The notes under the pieces: model-generated
The model's input: only the letters and a program-made list of their open reading frames with translations
Told to the model about the DNA's origin: nothing
Database searches by the model: none
Shown: positions 60,213-64,000 of the stretch, piece by piece
How positions within the stretch are numbered: position 1 is the stretch's first letter
How the letters are laid out: each line of letters starts with the position of its first letter
Source: Pseudothermotoga elfii DSM 9442 = NBRC 107921
Lineage (GTDB): Bacteria; Thermotogota; Thermotogae; Thermotogales; DSM-5069
Reading direction: 5' to 3'
DNA: 64,000 nucleotides
Assembly (NCBI RefSeq): GCF_000504085.1
Contig: NC_022792.1
Location: forward strand, 1,950,001 to 2,014,000
Translations under genes and position numbers: made by a program

Positions 60213-60776
60213 TTATTTCATGTCGGAAATTTTGGAAAATTCCAGGTGAAAAACCTGGTTGAATGTTTGTTCCTTTACAAGTTTAAACCCACTTTCTCTT
60301 GCTATTTTTTTGATCATACCAGAACTTTGCTCGAATTTCCATTTGGTTACATTCACCACTTTAACCATTTCCAGTCCATCATCTATTAGAAGCGGAACAG
60401 CAAAAAAACTCTTATGGCTGACTTTCTTAGGTATCGTAACATCCCACACAAGTAACTTACCCCACCTTTTCAAAACCCGATTTACATTTTCAAAAATCGC
60501 TTTATACTTTGGAAAATAAAAGAACGTAAAGAAACACACAACTGTATCAAAACTCTCAGGTGCAAATGTCAATTTAGTTGGATTCATAAGAAGTCTTAAA
60601 GATCTTTGATCGGCACTTTTCAACAAATCTTCTTCGTGAGTAATAAATACCGCCCTTTCTTTCAGCAATTTTGTGAATACATCTTCACCACCACTGCAAA
60701 TTATGAGAACTCTTTCATCTTCAGATTCAAATTTGATCTCCACATGCTGATCTTTAAGACTATAATATCCGCTCAT
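60213..60776 (-). CDS. Class I SAM-dependent methyltransferase-like protein
   Basis: The 187-residue protein has a degenerate Rossmann-type methyltransferase layout: motif I region RVLIICSGGEDVFTKLL, an acidic post-I loop near THEED, PESFDTVVCFFTFFYFP (motif IV) and NRVLKRWGKLLVWDVTIP (post-IV). I start at ATG 60776 behind GGGAGG. The substrate is unknown. It is convergent with fliI, 4 bases away, and probably not flagellar. Confidence 0.8.
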   Translation of the reverse strand: MSGYYSLKDQHVEIKFESEDERVLIICSGGEDVFTKLLKERAVFITHEEDLLKSADQRSLRLLMNPTKLTFAPESFDTVVCFFTFFYFPKYKAIFENVNRVLKRWGKLLVWDVTIPKKVSHKSFFAVPLLIDDGLEMVKVVNVTKWKFEQSSGMIKKIARESGFKLVKEQTFNQVFHLEFSKISDMK

Positions 60777-60896
60777 TTTTATCCTCCCAATAATTACAAG
60801 TATACACAATGAAGATTTAAACAGGCGCAAAAAGTTACCTTAGCAAACTAATTTTTGAAAAGAGAAAATGCTATTTATTGATCTGGAGGAAATAAT

Positions 60897-62312
60897 TTGA
60901 AGTACTCTTTGATCAGGCAGTATTTAGATTCACTTGAAACAGGAAAAATCAGAAGAGAACTGTTATCCTTAGGGTTACCATCTATGGCAGAAAATGCCAT
61001 GCAAATGTTATTTGGAATGGTTGATACAGCATTTCTCGGTCATCTTTCCTGGCAGGCAATGACCGGAGCCGGGTTGGCAAACCAGCTGTTTTTCGTTTTA
61101 CAGGTGATTCTCATTGCTGCTTCCACAGGTGTTACTGTACTCATATCTAACAGTACGGGTGCCAGAAGCTGGCTATCAATTGGCAGAACCCTCTGGAACG
61201 GCATATATCTTGCTGCGATATGGGGATTTGTACTCATGGGACTTGGATTCTTCAGTACAAATCTTTTCAAAATATTTCCAAATGTTGACCCTGCAGTATT
61301 TGAAGCTGGTACACAATATCTCAGAACCATACTATTTGGTATCATGGGCATGTCACTTATGAGTACACTGGCAGCAGCTTTGAGGGGATCCGGTGATACG
61401 AAAACCCCAATGATAATTTCAGCTATATCAAATGGACTAAATGTTGTTCTCGATTATGGAATGATTTATGGAAGGCTTGGCTTTCCAAAGCTTGGAACAA
61501 CTGGTGCAGCACTTGCTACAGTGATATCACGCTTTATTGGAGCAGCTCTGCTTTTTATGGTTGTGCTAAAGAGTGGAAGATTGTATGCCGGGGAAAAACA
61601 GGGAAAGAAACTTCACTTTGTAACTGTCAAAAATATCCTCTCCGTAGGTTTGCCAACGGCAGGCGAAAATCTTCTGTTTTCTACTGGATTACTGTTATTT
61701 GCCAATATATTGTTTATGGCAGGCCCGATGGCTTATGCGGGCCATAGGATTGGTATAAATATCGAATCTATCTCCTTCATGCCAGGAATGGGAATGTCTG
61801 TTGCTATTACCGCGCTTGTTGGTAAGTACAACGGGCAGGGTGATCTTAAAAAGCTTGCGGGAGTCGTCAGGCAAGGCTGGATTCTCACAACAATCTTTCA
61901 GGTCAGTGTTGGTATTTTCATATTTTTCTTTCCTCAATTGCTGATAGAACTTTTCACAAACGAAGCGGAAATCATCAAAATAGCCGAATTGCCTGTAAAA
62001 CTCATAGGTATGTTCCAAGTTTTTCTCGCCCTGGATTACGTTATGAATGGCGCGCTTCGTGGAACGGGAAATACAGCTTTACCAATGATTATAACCTCCA
62101 TATCCATGTGGCTCGTTAGATTGCCTCTCGGCTATCTACTGGTTTCCCGTTTCAACCTTGGATTGCTCGGTGCCTGGACAGGTATGCTGGCTGATATGGG
62201 ATTCAGAAGTCTTTTGAAAATGGCATTCTATTTATCAGGACGATGGGAAAAAACTGCGAGAAAAACCATGATAAAAGCGAGCACAAAGATATTCGACCCC
62301 CCACAGAACTAA
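60897..62312 (+). CDS. MATE-family multidrug/organic cation exporter
   Basis: The 471-residue protein has twelve membrane helices in two homologous halves, beginning LLSLGLPSMAENAMQMLFGMVDTAFLGHLS and continuing GVTVLISNSTGA and AALRGSGDTKTPMIISAISN; the second half repeats LSVGLPTAGENLLF and GALRGTGNTALPMIITSIS. MATE transporters expel drugs by Na+ or H+ antiport. It starts at TTG 60897, 7 bases after GGAGG. It appears monocistronic. Confidence 0.95.
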   Translation: MKYSLIRQYLDSLETGKIRRELLSLGLPSMAENAMQMLFGMVDTAFLGHLSWQAMTGAGLANQLFFVLQVILIAASTGVTVLISNSTGARSWLSIGRTLWNGIYLAAIWGFVLMGLGFFSTNLFKIFPNVDPAVFEAGTQYLRTILFGIMGMSLMSTLAAALRGSGDTKTPMIISAISNGLNVVLDYGMIYGRLGFPKLGTTGAALATVISRFIGAALLFMVVLKSGRLYAGEKQGKKLHFVTVKNILSVGLPTAGENLLFSTGLLLFANILFMAGPMAYAGHRIGINIESISFMPGMGMSVAITALVGKYNGQGDLKKLAGVVRQGWILTTIFQVSVGIFIFFFPQLLIELFTNEAEIIKIAELPVKLIGMFQVFLALDYVMNGALRGTGNTALPMIITSISMWLVRLPLGYLLVSRFNLGLLGAWTGMLADMGFRSLLKMAFYLSGRWEKTARKTMIKASTKIFDPPQN

Positions 62313-62314
62313 CT

Positions 62315-63517
62315 TCAATCATTTTCCTCCTTTTTAAACATTCTGCTCAGATCTTTTATACACTGGTATTCTTTCAGTGCCTGCTCAACATCGCCAAGCT
62401 GTTCATAGAGCATTGCAAGTGAAAAACGGATTTTCAAATTGGAGGGGTCTTTGAGCAAAATCTTTTTGCAAATTTTCATAGCAGCTTTCTTCGCTCCGAG
62501 TATTATAAAGATCCTCAATCTGAGACGATCAAAAGCCATCAGAATTACAATTATCGTCACAAAGCCAGCAATAAGAATTTTCATACCAGAGTGGTTTTCT
62601 GAGTGAGATTTCTTCAAGAGCGCTGCTATTTGACTATCCCGCGACGATATTTCGCTGAATTTCTTGCCAGTCTGTTGAGCAGATTGAATTAAGAAAGAAA
62701 GCCTTTTTCTCAGATCATTCTTTTCTATCGTGAGATTATCAAAATCGGAAATCATCTGGAAAAGCTGGTCTGCCGTCAGACTCAAACCGTCAGATCTTTC
62801 TATTCTCGTAAGCAAACTTATATAAAGATCTATCTGGTTCTGCAAATAAGAAGGTTGTACATTACCTATCTGAGAAGTTATTCCAAAAAGCCTGTGCAAG
62901 AATGGATAAAGGTCCTCTTGATACTTATAAATATTGCAAACATCGGCAATTTCCAGAGCTACTTTATCAGCGTTGGTAAGATTTTTTAAAAAGCCCAGCA
63001 GATTCCAGTCAAAAAAATAGGGGTCTTTCAGAAAATTCTCTACCAGCCATTTCCCAAAACCATCTGGTGCTGTCAGTTTTATTCCTATTTTCCATAAACT
63101 CTTTATTTTATACAGGGTCTCAAAATTACCACTTTCAAACTCCATGGAATATTTTTCAAATTGAGGAAAAATAAGAAATACCTCTTTAATCGCGTCAATT
63201 TGAAGATCTACGGAATCAGACAGGCTTTTTATAAACCCGTCGATATCCTCATTTATAACCGCCAGTTTTAAGTCATCAAACTCTGCAAGCCGCCTTTTTG
63301 CGGATATTTTTGGCCCTTCATATAAAACCACCGTAGAATCAGGGCTTCTTTTGATCTGCTCTATCAGCTCCTGCCAACTTTGATCGGGGTCCTTTCCAGG
63401 CAGATCAATAGCCGCATACAGATTGATAGATAAAATTACCACAGAAAAGAGGATAAATCTGGATATTCGATTATAAAATCTCATCTGTCTTTGTAAAATT
63501 ATTCCCCCCTCTTGCAT
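62315..63517 (-). CDS. Membrane protein with C-terminal TPR motif
   Basis: The 400-residue protein has an N-terminal signal or anchor (FILFSVVILSINLYAA), a long helical extracytoplasmic region, a second membrane helix (about 315-333, MKILIAGFVTIIVILMAF) and a cytoplasmic tail with a TPR-like pair (LKIRFSLAMLYEQLGDVEQALKEY, shown in part). No family is recognised. The start is uncertain: ATG 63517 has no ribosome-binding site, AGAGGGGGG lies between it and ATG 63484, and the 5' end overlaps the kinase gene by up to 47 bases. Confidence 0.7.
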   Translation of the reverse strand: MQEGGIILQRQMRFYNRISRFILFSVVILSINLYAAIDLPGKDPDQSWQELIEQIKRSPDSTVVLYEGPKISAKRRLAEFDDLKLAVINEDIDGFIKSLSDSVDLQIDAIKEVFLIFPQFEKYSMEFESGNFETLYKIKSLWKIGIKLTAPDGFGKWLVENFLKDPYFFDWNLLGFLKNLTNADKVALEIADVCNIYKYQEDLYPFLHRLFGITSQIGNVQPSYLQNQIDLYISLLTRIERSDGLSLTADQLFQMISDFDNLTIEKNDLRKRLSFLIQSAQQTGKKFSEISSRDSQIAALLKKSHSENHSGMKILIAGFVTIIVILMAFDRLRLRIFIILGAKKAAMKICKKILLKDPSNLKIRFSLAMLYEQLGDVEQALKEYQCIKDLSRMFKKEEND

Positions 63518-64000
63518 TGAGAAATCCAGCTACCTCCTCGTAAAATGGAATAGAACTCTGTGCACCTTTGCGTGTAACGCTTATCGCTGCCGAAGCAGAC
63601 GCAAAAACCAGAGCTCTGTAGATATCCCCAAATCGGCAAAATCCTACTGCAAAAGCAGCATTAAAAATATCACCAGCAGCAGTTGTGTCAACAGCATTGA
63701 CTTTAAAAGATTCAACGTAGAATTCACCGTATTCACCCTTGAAAATACATCCCTTTTCCCCCATCTTTAAAAGCACATTTTTACAGCCGCTTTTGAGAAG
63801 TCTGTCAATTGCTTCTTTCACACTGGATATCTGTGTTAAAGCGATCAGTTCGGATTCGTTTGGAGTAATAATATCAACAAATTTGAAAATTGAACTATCT
63901 ATACCATGAGCCGGTGCTGGATCAAAAATCACCATCTTGCCATTTGCTTTAAAAAGTTTTGCTGCTTCGAAACTCGTCTGGAAAGGAATCTCATTTTGCA
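63471..64000 (-). CDS. Ribokinase/PfkB-family sugar kinase, partial (C-terminal part)
   Basis: The gene runs in from the right edge; about 175 residues are visible, ending at 63471. They include LQNEIPFQTSFEAAKLF just inside the edge, IFDPAPAH, DIITPNESELIALT and the catalytic motif VDTTAAGDIFNAAFAVG with the base Asp. This is the ribokinase layout. It overlaps the TPR protein gene start. The substrate, probably ribose or another free sugar, cannot be fixed from this part. Confidence 0.88.
   Translation of the reverse strand, partial: QNEIPFQTSFEAAKLFKANGKMVIFDPAPAHGIDSSIFKFVDIITPNESELIALTQISSVKEAIDRLLKSGCKNVLLKMGEKGCIFKGEYGEFYVESFKVNAVDTTAAGDIFNAAFAVGFCRFGDIYRALVFASASAAISVTRKGAQSSIPFYEEVAGFLNARGGNNFTKTDEIL

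Noticed and set aside
60242-60258. Hairpin ccaggt-gaaaa-acctgg after fliI
   Set aside because: Lies inside the methyltransferase coding end, has a short stem and no U tract, so it is not called a terminator.

Overview
The window looks like a chromosomal segment of a thermophilic Thermotogales bacterium, probably of the Pseudothermotoga/Thermotoga lineage. This rests on recalled family resemblance and not on any search. Signs are the AT-rich sequence, strong GGAGG ribosome-binding sites, frequent TTG and GTG starts, minimal intergenic spacing, a TM1030-like TetR repressor, a TrpB2-type tryptophan synthase, tripartite tricarboxylate transport genes and flagellar genes. No gene-free stretch exceeds about 300 bases; the longest (45660-45944, 16852-17096, 29222-29447) are described under their features or hold little.

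Layout. 1-11.2 kb: partial sugar-type binding protein, cupin, chemoreceptor, leuS, a GH20-type glycosidase, and a MoxR ATPase/VWA/unknown-protein operon. 11.3-16.9 kb: rlmN, a kinase-less PASTA protein, rsgA (probable CTG start), rpe and rdgB on the plus strand, then a sliding-clamp-like protein and ddl on the minus strand. 17-29.2 kb: a C-S lyase-type aminotransferase, tRNA-Thr, a TetR-controlled ABC exporter with a clear palindromic operator, a KDG kinase/IclR pair, a metabolic operon with an RlmN-like radical SAM paralogue, a GGDEF protein, a class II aldolase and proC. 29.4-38.4 kb: one long catabolic operon with a TctCBA transporter, Gfo/Idh dehydrogenase, DHOD-like ferredoxin protein, fumarate-reductase-like flavoprotein, zinc-type alcohol dehydrogenase and its own IclR regulator.

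38.4-44.3 kb: a five-gene operon of secreted and outer-membrane proteins: two related secreted proteins, a periplasmic Ig-like chaperone-type protein, a short secretin and a predicted beta-barrel protein ending in Phe. It is the best candidate for an undescribed surface-structure export system. 44.4-45.9 kb: trpB2 preceded by a textbook transcription attenuator with a 25-codon leader peptide carrying three consecutive Trp codons. 46-49.7 kb: three glycosyltransferases, with a decayed C-terminal remnant of an IscB-like (RRXRR/HNH) protein wedged between two of them. 49.7-55 kb: tRNA-Ser, fba, rsfS, glmS, plsX, rpmF and a YceD-family gene. 54.7-60.2 kb: a lytic transglycosylase followed by fliF-fliG-fliH-fliI. 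60.2-64 kb: a methyltransferase, a MATE exporter, a TPR membrane protein and a partial ribokinase-family gene.

Start sites were moved from the longest open frame wherever a Shine-Dalgarno sequence or promoter position decided the matter.
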